The translations under genes were made by a program, and so were the position numbers. From Vogesella sp. XCS3 (lineage in GTDB: Bacteria > Pseudomonadota > Gammaproteobacteria > Burkholderiales > Chromobacteriaceae), in the NCBI RefSeq assembly GCF_020616155.1, contig NZ_CP085530.1:2996001-3060000 (forward strand): DNA of 64,000 nt, written 5' to 3'. Positions 51,786 to 61,018 of the stretch are shown here, one piece after another. The notes under the pieces were generated by a model. The model worked only from the letters and a program-made list of their open reading frames with translations. It ran no database searches and was not told the DNA's origin. Positions within the stretch are counted from its first letter, which is position 1. Every line of letters begins with the position of its first letter.

Positions 51786-52621
51786 ACCGTGAACAGTATC
51801 TGCAAAGGTTGGCCGCCGCACTGGGCAAACTCGGCCCGGCCGAACGCGACGAGATCCTGGCCGACTACCGCGCCTATTTTGACGACGCCGCCGCCGATGG
51901 CCGCAGCGAGGCCGAGGTGTGCGCCGCGCTGGGCGAGCCGGAACGCCTGGCGCGCGAGCTCACCGCCGAGCGCAAGCTGGCCGACTGGGAGGCCGACAAA
52001 AGCCCGGCCAATATGAAGCAGGCGCTGGGTGCGCTGGCCGGCCTGGGCGTGCTGAACGTGCTGCTGGCTTTTCCCTACCTGTTCTTGCTGACCTGGCTGG
52101 CTAGCCTGTGGCTGGGGGCGGTCGGCATGCTGGTAGCCGGTTTGCTGATTACCGGCGGCTGGGCCAGCCATAGCGTGTTCGGCTGGCCGTCGCTGGACAA
52201 TATCGTGGTGAACGACAGCGGCGTCGGCCCGTGGCTCATCGCTGCCGGCCCGCGCGATGGCCAGCCGCCACACATACGCATTGAAAGCGATCATGGTGAA
52301 ACGGTGCGCATCGAACCGGACCCCGCCAGCGGCAAGCTGGTGATAGAAGCGCGCGACGGCGACGAGCACTTCCGCCTGGAGCGCGACGCCAGTGGCCAGT
52401 TGTCGCAGCTGCGTATCGGTGACGGTGTCGACAGCATCGAGCTGAGCGGCTTGCCCAAAGCGTCCTCTGGCAGCGTACTGGTACTGGGGCTGGTGCTGAC
52501 CCTGCTGGGGCTGATCGGCAGCATACTGGGCTGGAAAGTGTTGCGCTGGGTGTGGCACGGCACCGGCCGCTGGCTACGCTGGCAGCAGCGCCTGGTAGCG
52601 GGCGAGGCGGCAGTACGGTAG
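51782..52621 (+). CDS. HAAS-domain (DUF1700) membrane protein, PadR partner
   Basis: A 279-residue protein. The N-terminal 60 residues (MNREQYLQRLAAALGKLGPAERDEILADYRAYFDD) are a HAAS helical domain, the usual partner of short PadR regulators. Two hydrophobic segments follow at about residues 80-125, and a soluble beta-rich middle domain lies at about 135-235 (HIRIESDHGETVRIEPDPASGKLVIEARDGD resembles a polymer-like adhesin fold). A final membrane helix spans about 240-262. It may sense a membrane signal and control PadR. The stop is followed after two bases by a reverse GGTTGGCCGCA copy. Confidence 0.82.
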   Translation: MNREQYLQRLAAALGKLGPAERDEILADYRAYFDDAAADGRSEAEVCAALGEPERLARELTAERKLADWEADKSPANMKQALGALAGLGVLNVLLAFPYLFLLTWLASLWLGAVGMLVAGLLITGGWASHSVFGWPSLDNIVVNDSGVGPWLIAAGPRDGQPPHIRIESDHGETVRIEPDPASGKLVIEARDGDEHFRLERDASGQLSQLRIGDGVDSIELSGLPKASSGSVLVLGLVLTLLGLIGSILGWKVLRWVWHGTGRWLRWQQRLVAGEAAVR

Positions 52622-52652
52622 GCTGCGGCCAACCTTTGACACCGGAGCAGGC

Positions 52653-53561
52653 ATGGAAACCCGCTGGCTGGAAGACTTTCTGGTATTGGCCGAAACCGGC
52701 AGCTTCACCCGCTCGGCCGAGCTGCGCCATCTGACGCAGCCGGCGTTTTCCCGCCGCATCAAGGCGCTGGAAAACTGGTTGGGCGCCGACCTGATCGACC
52801 GCACCACCTGGCCGACGCGGCTCACGCCGGCCGGCGAGCTGCTGCAGGAAAAAGCGCGCCTGCTGGTAGGCGAGCTGTCCAGCACGCGCAGCCTGCTGCG
52901 CGGCTTGCAGCAGGCCGACGCGGCCACGCTCACGCTGGCGGTGCCGCATACGCTGTCGTTCGGCTTCGTGCCGCGCTGGCTGGCGGACGAGCAGGCCACG
53001 TTGGGCGAGGTAGCCTGGCGCCTGCTGGCGCATAACGTGCACGACGCGGTGATTGCGCTGACCGAGGGCAACGCCGACCTGTTGCTGTGCTACCACCACC
53101 CGCGCCACCCGGTAGAGCTGCCGGACAGCCGCTACCAGGGCTTGTGTCTGGGCAGCGAAACGCTGCAGCCGTTCAGCCGTGCCGAGCGCGGCCAACCCTT
53201 GTGGCAGCTGCCCGGCAGCGACGGCGCGCCGCTGCCGTTTCTGGCCTACGGCCCCAATGCCTACTTTCGCCGCATGGTGGAGCTGATCATCGAACGCGCG
53301 CCGCAGCCCTGCCTGCTGCAGCAGCGCTTCGAAACCGACATGGCCGAAGGCCTGAAGGCCATGGTGCTGGAAGGCCACGGCGTGGCGTTTTTGCCGCAGA
53401 GCGCGGTGCAGCGCGAGCTGGCCGCCGGGCAGCTGGCCGCCGCCGGCGGCGAGGCGTGGTCGCTGCAAATGGAAATCCGCGTATACCGCGATGCGCGGCG
53501 CGAGCTGCCGCAGCTGGATGCGCTGTGGCAAGGGTTGGCCGCACGCTACCCGGCGGTGTGA
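52653..53561 (+). CDS. LysR-family regulator, HypT/YjiE-like
   Basis: A 302-residue LysR regulator whose start METRWLEDFLVLAETGSFTRSAELRHLTQPAFSRRIKALE (about residues 1-40) and DTH region resemble HypT (YjiE), the hypochlorite-responsive regulator of E. coli; HypT uses Met oxidation. In this protein the effector domain (LAVPHTLSFGFVPRWLADEQ, MAEGLKAMVLEGHGVAFLP) aligns well. The target is unknown. It lies 300 bp upstream of aspA on the same strand, and the palindrome in front of aspA is a candidate site. The neighbour might be the HAAS operon on the other side instead. Confidence 0.83.
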   Translation: METRWLEDFLVLAETGSFTRSAELRHLTQPAFSRRIKALENWLGADLIDRTTWPTRLTPAGELLQEKARLLVGELSSTRSLLRGLQQADAATLTLAVPHTLSFGFVPRWLADEQATLGEVAWRLLAHNVHDAVIALTEGNADLLLCYHHPRHPVELPDSRYQGLCLGSETLQPFSRAERGQPLWQLPGSDGAPLPFLAYGPNAYFRRMVELIIERAPQPCLLQQRFETDMAEGLKAMVLEGHGVAFLPQSAVQRELAAGQLAAAGGEAWSLQMEIRVYRDARRELPQLDALWQGLAARYPAV

Positions 53562-53759
53562 GCGTGGGGTGAGCGGGCTATCCGGGCGTTAGCCAGGCGG
53601 GTACCCCTGCGTATGTTCGCGTTCGCCAGCAGTTTGCCAGCCTGGTGAACCCGGCACGCTACACACAATCCACGTGGCGAATGTCTTTGCCTGTGTTCAA
53701 CCGGTGTCTTTTTGGCTCAATATCCTGGCACGTTGGCCGCAAAAAGCCGCTATTTGCCA

Positions 53760-53782
53760 GATCATGCAAATCTTGCATGATC
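53760..53782. promoter_or_regulatory. Palindromic operator upstream of aspA
   Basis: Perfect 10-bp arms GATCATGCAA and TTGCATGATC around ATC, 81 bp before the aspA ATG. A close relative (CATGCGAACTTGCATG) lies upstream of the dicarboxylate symporter. The other 280 bp of the 53562-53863 gap hold no gene; a TTGGCCGCA copy is at 53733. Confidence 0.75.
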
Positions 53783-53863
53783 CTATCGCCATTCGGAATT
53801 GGCCGCCGCCATGGCGCTGCCGCTACAGTGCACGCACTCCACAAAAAGCAAAAGACAACACCT

Positions 53864-55267
53864 ATGACCACCCGCCTGGAACACGATCTGCTGGGGGACC
53901 GCGAGGTCCCGGCACACGCCTACTGGGGCGTGCACACCCTGCGTGCTATCGAAAACTTCCCTATCACCGGCCAGACCATCGCCAGCTACGGCGACCTGAT
54001 CCGTGCATTGGCGGTGATCAAACAGGCTGCCGCGCTGGCTAACCACCAGCTGGGCATTCTGGCCGATCACCACAAGGAAGCCATCGTGCTGGCCTGCGAG
54101 GAAATCCGCGCCGGCAAGCTGCACGACCAGTTTGTGGTAGACGTGATCCAGGGCGGTGCTGGCACCTCCACCAATATGAACGCCAACGAGGTGATCGCCA
54201 ACCGCGCGCTGGAGCTGTTGGGCCACGCCAAGGGCGAGTACCAGCACCTGCACCCCAACGAACATGTGAACATGGGGCAGAGCACCAACGACGTGTACCC
54301 CACCGCGCTGCGCCTGGCCACCTTCTGGGGCGTACAGCGCCTGCTGGCGGCGATGGCGCGCCTGCGCGACGCCTTCGACGACAAGGCCGACGAATTTGCC
54401 GACGTGCTGAAGATGGGGCGTACCCAGCTGCAGGACGCGGTACCGATGACGCTGGGCCAGGAATTCCGCACCTACGCCGTGATGCTGGGTGAAGACGAAC
54501 AACGCCTGTACGAAGCCAGCGCGCTGATGCTGGAAATCAACCTGGGTGCCACCGCCATCGGCACCGGCATTACCGCGCACCCGGACTACACCCCGCTGGT
54601 ATGCCAGAAGCTGTCGGCGCTCACTGGCCTGGCGCTGGAAACCGCGCCCAACCTGATCGAAGCCACCCAGGACTGCGGCGCCTTCGTGCAGCTGTCTGGT
54701 GTGCTGAAGCGCGTGGCGGTGAAGCTATCCAAGAGCTGCAACGACTTGCGCCTGCTGTCGTCCGGCCCGCGTGCCGGCCTGGGCGAAATCAACTTGCCGG
54801 CGCGCCAGGCTGGCTCGTCCATCATGCCGGGCAAGGTGAACCCGGTGATTCCGGAAGTGGTGACCCAGGTGGCTTACGAGGTGATCGGCAACGACATGAC
54901 CGTCACTATGGCGGCGGAAGCCGGCCAACTGCAGCTGAACGCCTTCGAGCCGGTGATTGCCTACAGCCTGTTCCGCAGCGTGAGCCACCTGGCCGCCGCC
55001 TGCGACACGCTGCGCGACAACTGCGTGGTAGGCATTACCGCCAACCGCGACTACCTGCTGGACACCGTGCACCGCTCGGTAGGCCTGGTCACCGCGCTGA
55101 ACCCCTATATCGGCTACGCCGCCGCCACCGAGGTGGCCACCGAAGCCCACCAGAGCGGCGGCAGCGTGTACGACATCGTGCTGCGCCGTGGCCTGCTGAC
55201 CCGCGAGCAGCTGGACACCGTGCTGCAGCCGGCAGCCCTGACCAGCCCGTGCTGGCTCACGCTGTAA
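53864..55267 (+). CDS. aspA: Aspartate ammonia-lyase
   Basis: A 467-residue aspartase/fumarase-superfamily lyase that splits aspartate into fumarate and ammonia, feeding the TCA cycle. The catalytic signature GSSIMPGKVNPVIPE is at about residue 315, with GTSTNMNANEVIANRALELLG and HPNEHVNMGQSTNDVYPTA. ATG 53864 was chosen because MTTRLEHDLLGDREVP fits the family; the longer frame upstream to 53645 crosses the operator and is rejected. It probably belongs to the same regulon as the symporter downstream. Confidence 0.95.
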   Translation: MTTRLEHDLLGDREVPAHAYWGVHTLRAIENFPITGQTIASYGDLIRALAVIKQAAALANHQLGILADHHKEAIVLACEEIRAGKLHDQFVVDVIQGGAGTSTNMNANEVIANRALELLGHAKGEYQHLHPNEHVNMGQSTNDVYPTALRLATFWGVQRLLAAMARLRDAFDDKADEFADVLKMGRTQLQDAVPMTLGQEFRTYAVMLGEDEQRLYEASALMLEINLGATAIGTGITAHPDYTPLVCQKLSALTGLALETAPNLIEATQDCGAFVQLSGVLKRVAVKLSKSCNDLRLLSSGPRAGLGEINLPARQAGSSIMPGKVNPVIPEVVTQVAYEVIGNDMTVTMAAEAGQLQLNAFEPVIAYSLFRSVSHLAAACDTLRDNCVVGITANRDYLLDTVHRSVGLVTALNPYIGYAAATEVATEAHQSGGSVYDIVLRRGLLTREQLDTVLQPAALTSPCWLTL

Positions 55268-55383
55268 AGATTCCCTCTCTCTTGAATGTGATGTGAAGTT
55301 TGGCCGCCCTACCGCAAGGTATGGCGGCATTTTTTTTGCCTGCACATCGCCCGATCTGGGCGGGTACGATTGCGCAATTTGTC

Positions 55384-55399
55384 ATGCGAACTTGCATGT
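55384..55399. promoter_or_regulatory. Palindrome upstream of the symporter, related to the aspA operator
   Basis: CATGCGAACTTGCATG: 5-bp arms CATGC/GCATG around GAACTT. Only one or two bases differ from the aspA operator core. It is about 260 bp before the symporter start. The remaining gene-free stretch 55268-55660 is otherwise without recognisable features. Confidence 0.55.
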
Positions 55400-55660
55400 T
55401 TATTGCGCTGCATGCGCAGTAGCTGCCACAAGCTTGCCTGCGCTGGCGCAGCCTGCCGCTTTGGCTGGCCTGCCTGTGTCGTGGTGCGGGATTTGCCTGA
55501 TTACAGCGCGGCCGCTTTCTGCTTTAATGCCAGCCCTGCGCGGCAGGCTTGACCCTGCAGCCGGATAAAAACAAGCGCTACGGTGCTGATGTACTGCCCG
55601 GCAATGACCGGAGCGGACACTACAAAGGATTAATTTCACAAAGCAATACAGGGAAATACC

Positions 55661-56977
55661 GTGAAACTTAATCGATTGACCAAGATGATCCTGGCCGCCA
55701 TGGTGCTGGGTATCATTGCCGGCTACGGCTGGCGTGAAGTGGCTGGTAGCGAAGAGGCGATCAAATCGTTTGCCGACCAGCTATCCATTCTGACCGACAT
55801 CTTCCTGCGCCTGATCAAGATGATCATTGCGCCGCTGGTGTTCTCCACCCTGGTGGTGGGTATTGCCCGCATGGGTGATTCGGCTACCGTTGGCCGCATC
55901 GGTGCCAAAGCCATGGGCTGGTTTGTGACTGCCTCGCTGGTATCGCTGGTGCTGGGCCTGATCATGGTGAACCTGCTGAAGCCGGGCGTGGGCCTGAGCC
56001 TGCCGCTGCCGGAGGTGACCGCCAGCTCGGGTATCGAGAAAGGCGCGCTGACGCTGAAAGACTTCATCAGCCACCTGATTCCGAAGAGCGTGTTTGACGC
56101 ATTGGCCAAGAACGAGATCCTGGCCATCGTGGTGTTCTCGCTGTTCTTCGGTACCGCAGCCTCGGCTATCGGCGACAAGGCCAAAGGCCTGATCGACGCT
56201 ATCGACGCCGTGGCGCACATCATGCTGAAAGTCACCGGCTACGTGATGAACTTTGCCCCCTTTGCCGTGTTTGCCGCGATTGCCGGCATGGTGGCCAAGG
56301 AAGGCCTGGGCATTCTGTCTACCTACGGCAGCTTCATGGCGCAGTTCTACCTGTCGCTGGGCCTGCTGTGGCTGGCACTGCTGGGCATGGGGTCGCTGTT
56401 CCTGAAGCGCCGCGTACTGGAGCTGCTGCGCGCCATTCGCGAGCCGGCACTGCTGGCGTTTTCTACCGCCAGCTCGGAAGCCGCCTACCCGAAAACCCTG
56501 GACCGCCTGAAGCGTTTTGGTTGTAGCGACCGCATCGCCAGCTTTGTGCTGCCGATGGGCTACTCGTTCAACCTGGACGGCTCGATGATGTACTGCACCT
56601 TTGCCACCATCTTCATCGCCCAGGCCTATGGTATCGACCTGAGCCTGTCGCAGGAAATCACCATGCTGCTGATCCTGATGGTGACCTCCAAAGGCATGGC
56701 CGGTGTGCCGCGTGCTTCGCTGGTGGTGATTGCCGCCACGCTGGCGCAGTTCAATATTCCGGAAGCCGGCCTGCTGCTGCTGCTGGGTGTGGACCACTTC
56801 CTGGATATGGGCCGCTCCGCGACTAACGTACTGGGCAACGCCATTGCCGCCTGCGTGGTCGCCAAGAGCGAAAAAGAGCTGGGCGCTGCCCAGCCGGTGC
56901 TGGACGAAGACGACGACATCGACCCGCAGCCGCGCCGCGAGCCCGAGCTGGAACCGGCATTTGCCAAACGGGGCTAA
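55661..56977 (+). CDS. Dicarboxylate/amino acid:cation symporter (DAACS family)
   Basis: A 438-residue sodium- or proton-driven transporter for aspartate, glutamate or C4-dicarboxylates in the inner membrane. Family motifs: the serine-rich re-entrant loop AFSTASSEAAYPK (about residue 267-279), SFNLDGSMMY (the NMDG-type site), and the final DHFLDMGRSATNVLGN, whose Asp-Arg-Asn set binds the substrate. There are eight membrane helices and two hairpins. The start is GTG 55661 with GGGA upstream. The C terminus is acidic. It is likely co-regulated with aspA. Confidence 0.93.
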   Translation: MKLNRLTKMILAAMVLGIIAGYGWREVAGSEEAIKSFADQLSILTDIFLRLIKMIIAPLVFSTLVVGIARMGDSATVGRIGAKAMGWFVTASLVSLVLGLIMVNLLKPGVGLSLPLPEVTASSGIEKGALTLKDFISHLIPKSVFDALAKNEILAIVVFSLFFGTAASAIGDKAKGLIDAIDAVAHIMLKVTGYVMNFAPFAVFAAIAGMVAKEGLGILSTYGSFMAQFYLSLGLLWLALLGMGSLFLKRRVLELLRAIREPALLAFSTASSEAAYPKTLDRLKRFGCSDRIASFVLPMGYSFNLDGSMMYCTFATIFIAQAYGIDLSLSQEITMLLILMVTSKGMAGVPRASLVVIAATLAQFNIPEAGLLLLLGVDHFLDMGRSATNVLGNAIAACVVAKSEKELGAAQPVLDEDDDIDPQPRREPELEPAFAKRG

Positions 56978-57015
56978 TGCCCTGACACTGTCGGCTGGAC
57001 AACGATGGACGCATC

Positions 57016-57261
57016 ATGAAAAGCGATGAACGCTATCTGACCCAGCCGCAGCTGGCAGAACTGGCCAGCCAGGTACAACAGTATCTGGAGGGTGAGCACG
57101 AGGTAGAGCTGGGTGGTTTTGACGCCCAGGCGCTGGTGTTGCTGGTGGCCGACCGTATTGGCCCGGCCATCTATAACAAGGCGCTGGCCGATGCACGCAG
57201 TGCGCTGGATACGCGCATGGAGTCGCTACAGTCTGCCTTGTGGGAGCTGGAGCGCAGCTAG
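57016..57261 (+). CDS. DUF2164-family protein
   Basis: An 81-residue protein that appears to be DUF2164, with the YNKALADARSAL motif near the C terminus and an acidic N-terminal half. The function is unknown. It lies 38 bp after the symporter gene and may be co-transcribed. The ATG follows a weak ribosome site (GGACG). The downstream terminator is built from the dispersed word pair. Confidence 0.75.
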   Translation: MKSDERYLTQPQLAELASQVQQYLEGEHEVELGGFDAQALVLLVADRIGPAIYNKALADARSALDTRMESLQSALWELERS

Positions 57262-57292
57262 CGCGCTGGTACTGCCTGTGCTTGGTATAAAA

Positions 57293-57332
57293 GGTTGGCC
57301 GCATGCCATACGGTGTGCGGCCAACCTTTTTT
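57293..57332 (+). terminator. Terminator formed by a paired GGTTGGCCGCA
   Basis: GGTTGGCCGCA at 57293-57303 and its complement at 57316-57326 form a perfect 11-bp stem with a 12-nt loop, followed by six T. It ends the DUF2164 transcript and shows the dispersed word working as a terminator stem. Confidence 0.92.
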
Positions 57333-57346
57333 CATGTGGGCATGCC

Positions 57347-57376
57347 AAGAAAAAAGCCTGCCAGGTGGCAGGCTTT
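57347..57376 (-). terminator. Terminator after yggL
   Basis: AAAGCCTGCC / GGCAGGCTTT stem with a 4-nt loop; on the minus strand TTTTTTCTT follows. It ends the yggL transcript. Confidence 0.85.
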
Positions 57377-57395
57377 GGCGGCGCAAGCCTGGGGC

Positions 57396-57752
57396 TTACC
57401 AGGCGCTATGCCATACGTCCAGCAGGCCGCTGACTTCTACGCCGGATACTTCGCTGCGGCCTTTCAGCCAGGCAGCCAGTGCAGCCTGCACTTCGGCGGT
57501 TACTTTCACGCCGTTTACCGGGAACACGATGCCATCCAGCTGGCCATCGCTAAAGTGGCCACCAAAGCTCACGCCTTGCGCGTCTACCGCTTCCAGCCAG
57601 CCATTCAGGAACGCATCGTTGGCCGCATCGTCCAGGCCTGCCAGCGCGGCGACCACGGTAAAGCCCAGCTCCTGGAACTCGCCCACGCGCAGTTTCTTGC
57701 GTTGGCGTGGCGACAGGCGTTTCAGACGGTTTGGCGAGTTCGGGTTGGTCAT
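57396..57752 (-). CDS. yggL: YggL-family (DUF469) protein
   Basis: A 118-residue protein matching YggL: RKKLRVGEFQELGFTV at about residues 19-34 and the C-terminal LKGRSEVSGVEVSGLLDVWHSAW. E. coli YggL binds the 50S ribosome subunit; the same role is likely but not shown. The ATG follows GGAG (on the minus strand, ACCGGAGTCCAACC). It is convergent with DUF2164 and lies after the lipoprotein gene's terminator, so it is a single-gene unit. Confidence 0.92.
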   Translation of the reverse strand: MTNPNSPNRLKRLSPRQRKKLRVGEFQELGFTVVAALAGLDDAANDAFLNGWLEAVDAQGVSFGGHFSDGQLDGIVFPVNGVKVTAEVQAALAAWLKGRSEVSGVEVSGLLDVWHSAW

Positions 57753-57767
57753 GGTTGGACTCCGGTT

Positions 57768-57806
57768 AAAAACAATCAGGCCGCGATGATAGCGCGGCCT
57801 GATTGG
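57768..57806 (-). terminator. Terminator after the Big_1-like lipoprotein gene
   Basis: Perfect 13-bp stem CAATCAGGCCGCG / CGCGGCCTGATTG with a 7-nt loop; on the minus strand TGTTTTTAAC follows. Confidence 0.85.
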
Positions 57807-57821
57807 CTTGTGTGGTTAAAC

Positions 57822-59270
57822 TTAGAAGATGGGGAAGCTGAACGTCTTGGGGGTGGCACTGCCTGGTAGCGTGATGGTGATCATCAGCATATCCGGTGCC
57901 GTGGCAGCCGTGCCGCAGGTAACGCCTGTGGCAAGGCCCAGGCTGGTAGTGTATGTCTCAGGCCTGTCTACCTGGTTGCCAATGGTGTGCGACGTGGTGC
58001 CGGAGAGCGCCGCACTGGCCGCCGCTGCGGTCGTCGTGACGCTGAAGGCAACCGTAGTACCAGCAGGCAAGGTGTTTGCGAAAAGGTCTGCCGGCGTATA
58101 GCTGACTGTGGCCGTGCTGGCTGGGCACAGGTCGAAGTTATTCAACTCGGCCGCCCCTTTGGTCGGGTTATAAATGAGGCTGTTGTTGCTGATACCCCAG
58201 ATAATTTCTGCGGTGCGTCGCAGGTGTACGGTCGAGGCGGCTCGGCCGTCAGAACGTGCTACGCCATCGAAAAAGCCATTGCCTGTTTCGTCATGGATGC
58301 CGTTGCGATTGAGGTCCAGATAAAACTCGGAGTAACTGTTACCTGCAACCGTGAGCCAGCTTTGTGCTTTGTTGACGGTGGTTCTAGCCTGCCCAGGGCG
58401 GGCATCCAGAAATGCTTCGGGCAGGTCGTAGTTGCTGACAAACTCGCCGGTATCGAATACGCCATTGCTGTTTTTGTCGTCAAAACTTTCTTCGCCTTGC
58501 ATGTAGGCCAACACGGTTTGGCGGCCGGCATCCACCAGTGCAGTACGCACACCGCTGCTCAACAGGGTGACGTTGCAGCTGCCTGCCGTCATGCTGCATT
58601 TGGAGGTGATGGTGCCGATACCGCCTTCGGTAACAAAATTGACGGTTGTACCGTCTGGTACCGGGTTGCCCTGGCGATCGGATGCGCGTGCAGTCAGGGT
58701 AATGCTGACACCGTCGGTGTTATAAAACGCCGGGTTGTAGCTGGAAACTGAAAGTGAAAAGCCGTTCTGATGAGGGAGGCCGGTGCTGACGGAAAGTTGG
58801 CTGGATTGCGCGCTGTATTTGCCGGCGACGGCGGTTACCCTGACTGGCGTAGGCACTGTACCGGAGATAACCCGAGCGGTAGCTATGCCGCTGTTGTCTG
58901 TGACGGCTTGAGTGGCCTGAAGAGTCAAGCCGCCCACGGTGGTATTCAAGGAAAAAGTGACCGTTTCTCCTGCCAGGGGTTGATTCAGGGCGTCTTTGAC
59001 CAGGAACTTCACCTCGGCCTGCGTTTCACCTTCCCCGCCTTGATAGACAAGTAAATCTGGTGTTGCCGAACTAAAACTGATGGATGCAGCTTTCGATACG
59101 CTGCTTGTTGTTCCGCTTGAACCACTGCTACTACTGCCTGTGCTTTGTGTGGCGGTCTGCCCTGAGCTACCGCCACCACCCCCGCCGCCGCCGCAGCCTG
59201 TCAGTGCCAGTGCAGTGCACAAAGTTGTCAGAAAAAATGCCTGATGTAGCCTGGTAGGGTGGGGTGCCAC
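57822..59270 (-). CDS. Big_1-like lipoprotein
   Basis: A 482-residue lipoprotein: signal sequence and lipobox LALTGC (Cys26), then a Gly/Ser/Thr-rich linker (to about residue 60). Ig-like domains of the invasin Big_1 type follow: QAEVKFLVKDALNQPLAGETVTFSLNT...GIATARVISG and a second one with ITLTARASDRQGNPVPDGTTVNF. Two calcium-loop-like motifs occur, DDKNSNGVFDTGE and DLNRNGIHDETGNG. It probably sits on the outer membrane and may serve in adhesion or cell-envelope structure. Start GTG 59270 has GAGG nine bases upstream. Confidence 0.85.
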   Translation of the reverse strand: MAPHPTRLHQAFFLTTLCTALALTGCGGGGGGGGSSGQTATQSTGSSSSGSSGTTSSVSKAASISFSSATPDLLVYQGGEGETQAEVKFLVKDALNQPLAGETVTFSLNTTVGGLTLQATQAVTDNSGIATARVISGTVPTPVRVTAVAGKYSAQSSQLSVSTGLPHQNGFSLSVSSYNPAFYNTDGVSITLTARASDRQGNPVPDGTTVNFVTEGGIGTITSKCSMTAGSCNVTLLSSGVRTALVDAGRQTVLAYMQGEESFDDKNSNGVFDTGEFVSNYDLPEAFLDARPGQARTTVNKAQSWLTVAGNSYSEFYLDLNRNGIHDETGNGFFDGVARSDGRAASTVHLRRTAEIIWGISNNSLIYNPTKGAAELNNFDLCPASTATVSYTPADLFANTLPAGTTVAFSVTTTAAAASAALSGTTSHTIGNQVDRPETYTTSLGLATGVTCGTAATAPDMLMITITLPGSATPKTFSFPIF

Positions 59271-59394
59271 GATGAGCCTCGCTTGTTGCGTCGGGTTAAA
59301 ATGGCCGAAGCGGTATGTGGTGATTCGCTCCGGCCATCAAGCTGTTGGCATCATTTTATTGGCATGTTGCTACATTGCGCTACATTTCTATGTG

Positions 59395-60870
59395 TTACAA
59401 ACCCAGTTCCTGCCAGATGCTATCGATACGGGCTGACACTTCGGTGCTCATGCTGATGGTGGTGCCCCATTCCCGGTTTGTTTCGCCGGGTAGCTTGTTG
59501 GTGGCGTCCAGCCCCATCTTGCCACCCAGGCCCGAGATCGGGCTGGCGAAATCCAGGTAATCAATAGGCGTATTTTCGATAAGCGTGGTATCGCGTACCG
59601 GGTCCATACGGGTGGTAATGGCCCAGATCACTTCTTTCCAGTCGCGCGTGTTTACGTCGTCGTCCACCACCACAATGAACTTGGTGTACATGAACTGGCG
59701 CAGGAAGCTCCAGCAGCCCATCATCACACGCTTGGCGTGGCCGGGGTACTGCTTCTTGATGCTGATCACCGCCATACGGTAGCTGCAGCCTTCCGGTGGC
59801 AGGTAGAAGTCCACGATTTCGGGAAACTGCTTCTGCAGGATAGGCACGAACACTTCGTTCAGTGCCACACCCAGGATGGCGGGTTCGTCCGGCGGTTTGC
59901 CGGTGTAGGTGCTGTGGTACACCGGGTTCTCGCGCATGGTGATGCGGTCGATGGTGAATACCGGGAAGCTGTCCTGCTCGTTGTAGTAGCCGGTGTGGTC
60001 ACCGTACGGGCCTTCCATCGCCATATCGTTGGGGTGAATATGGCCTTCCAGCACGATTTCGGCGCTAGCCGGTACTTGCAGATCAGAGCCAAGGCACTTC
60101 ACCAGCTCGGTGCGGCTGCCGCGCAGCAAGCCGGCAAACTGGTATTCGGACAGCGTATCCGGTACCGGTGTTACCGCCCCCAGGATGGTGGCTGGGTCGC
60201 AACCCAGTACCACGGCCACCGGGTACGGCTTGTCAGGGTTGGCCGCACGGAATTCGCGGTAGTCCAGCGCGCCGCCGCGGTGCGCCAGCCAGCGCATGAT
60301 GACGCGGTTGCGGCCGATGACCTGCTGCCGGTAAATGCCCAGATTCTGGCGCTTTTTGTGCGGGCCGCGGGTAACGGTGAGGCCCCAGGTAATCAGCGGT
60401 GCCACGTCACCGGGCCAGCAGTGCTGGATGGGCAGGCGCGACAGGTCAACCTCGTCGCCTTCCCACACGATTTCCTGGCAGGGGGCTTTGCGCACTTCTT
60501 TCGGCGCCATCGATAACACCTGCTTCAGCAGCGGCAGCTTGTCCCAGGCATCGCGAAAGCCTTTTGGCGGCTCCGGCTCTTTGAGGTAAGCCAGCGTCTG
60601 GCCGATCTCGCGCAGTGCCATCACGTCGCTGGCGCCCATGCCCATGGCTACGCGTTTAGGGGTACCGAACAAGTTAGCCAGCACCGGGATGTCGTAGCGT
60701 TTGTCGCCGGTTTGCGGCTGGGTAAACAGCAAGGCAGGGCCGCCCGCTTTGAGCACGCGGTCGCCGATTTCGGTCATTTCCAGGTGGGGGGAGACAGGGT
60801 GGGTAATGCGTTTTAGCTCGCCCTGGGCCTCGAGCTGGGACATGAAGTCCCTCAAGTCGTGGTATTTCAT
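59395..60870 (-). CDS. ubiD: 4-hydroxy-3-polyprenylbenzoate decarboxylase
   Basis: UbiD decarboxylates the polyprenylated 4-hydroxybenzoate in ubiquinone synthesis; it needs prenylated FMN made by UbiX. The 491 residues are full length. The N terminus [22 protein letters not shown] is the family start, with the cofactor/active-site area [24 protein letters not shown] containing the conserved Glu (here [17 protein letters not shown]). ATG 60870 was chosen by family length. ubiX is not in the window. A GGTTGGCCGCA copy is at 60237. Confidence 0.95.
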   Translation of the reverse strand: MKYHDLRDFMSQLEAQGELKRITHPVSPHLEMTEIGDRVLKAGGPALLFTQPQTGDKRYDIPVLANLFGTPKRVAMGMGASDVMALREIGQTLAYLKEPEPPKGFRDAWDKLPLLKQVLSMAPKEVRKAPCQEIVWEGDEVDLSRLPIQHCWPGDVAPLITWGLTVTRGPHKKRQNLGIYRQQVIGRNRVIMRWLAHRGGALDYREFRAANPDKPYPVAVVLGCDPATILGAVTPVPDTLSEYQFAGLLRGSRTELVKCLGSDLQVPASAEIVLEGHIHPNDMAMEGPYGDHTGYYNEQDSFPVFTIDRITMRENPVYHSTYTGKPPDEPAILGVALNEVFVPILQKQFPEIVDFYLPPEGCSYRMAVISIKKQYPGHAKRVMMGCWSFLRQFMYTKFIVVVDDDVNTRDWKEVIWAITTRMDPVRDTTLIENTPIDYLDFASPISGLGGKMGLDATNKLPGETNREWGTTISMSTEVSARIDSIWQELGL

Positions 60871-61018
60871 GATTTTTTCATGATCTAGCGCAAAAACGAT
60901 GGTGCGGCGCAAGGTTAATCTTGGTTCTGACGTCGCAAGCTACTGTCCGCAGTGAGTCAAGTCAATAAGCGGACACGCAAGCGAACGATTTTTGCTAGCT
61001 ACCCGCTTGGAGATAATG

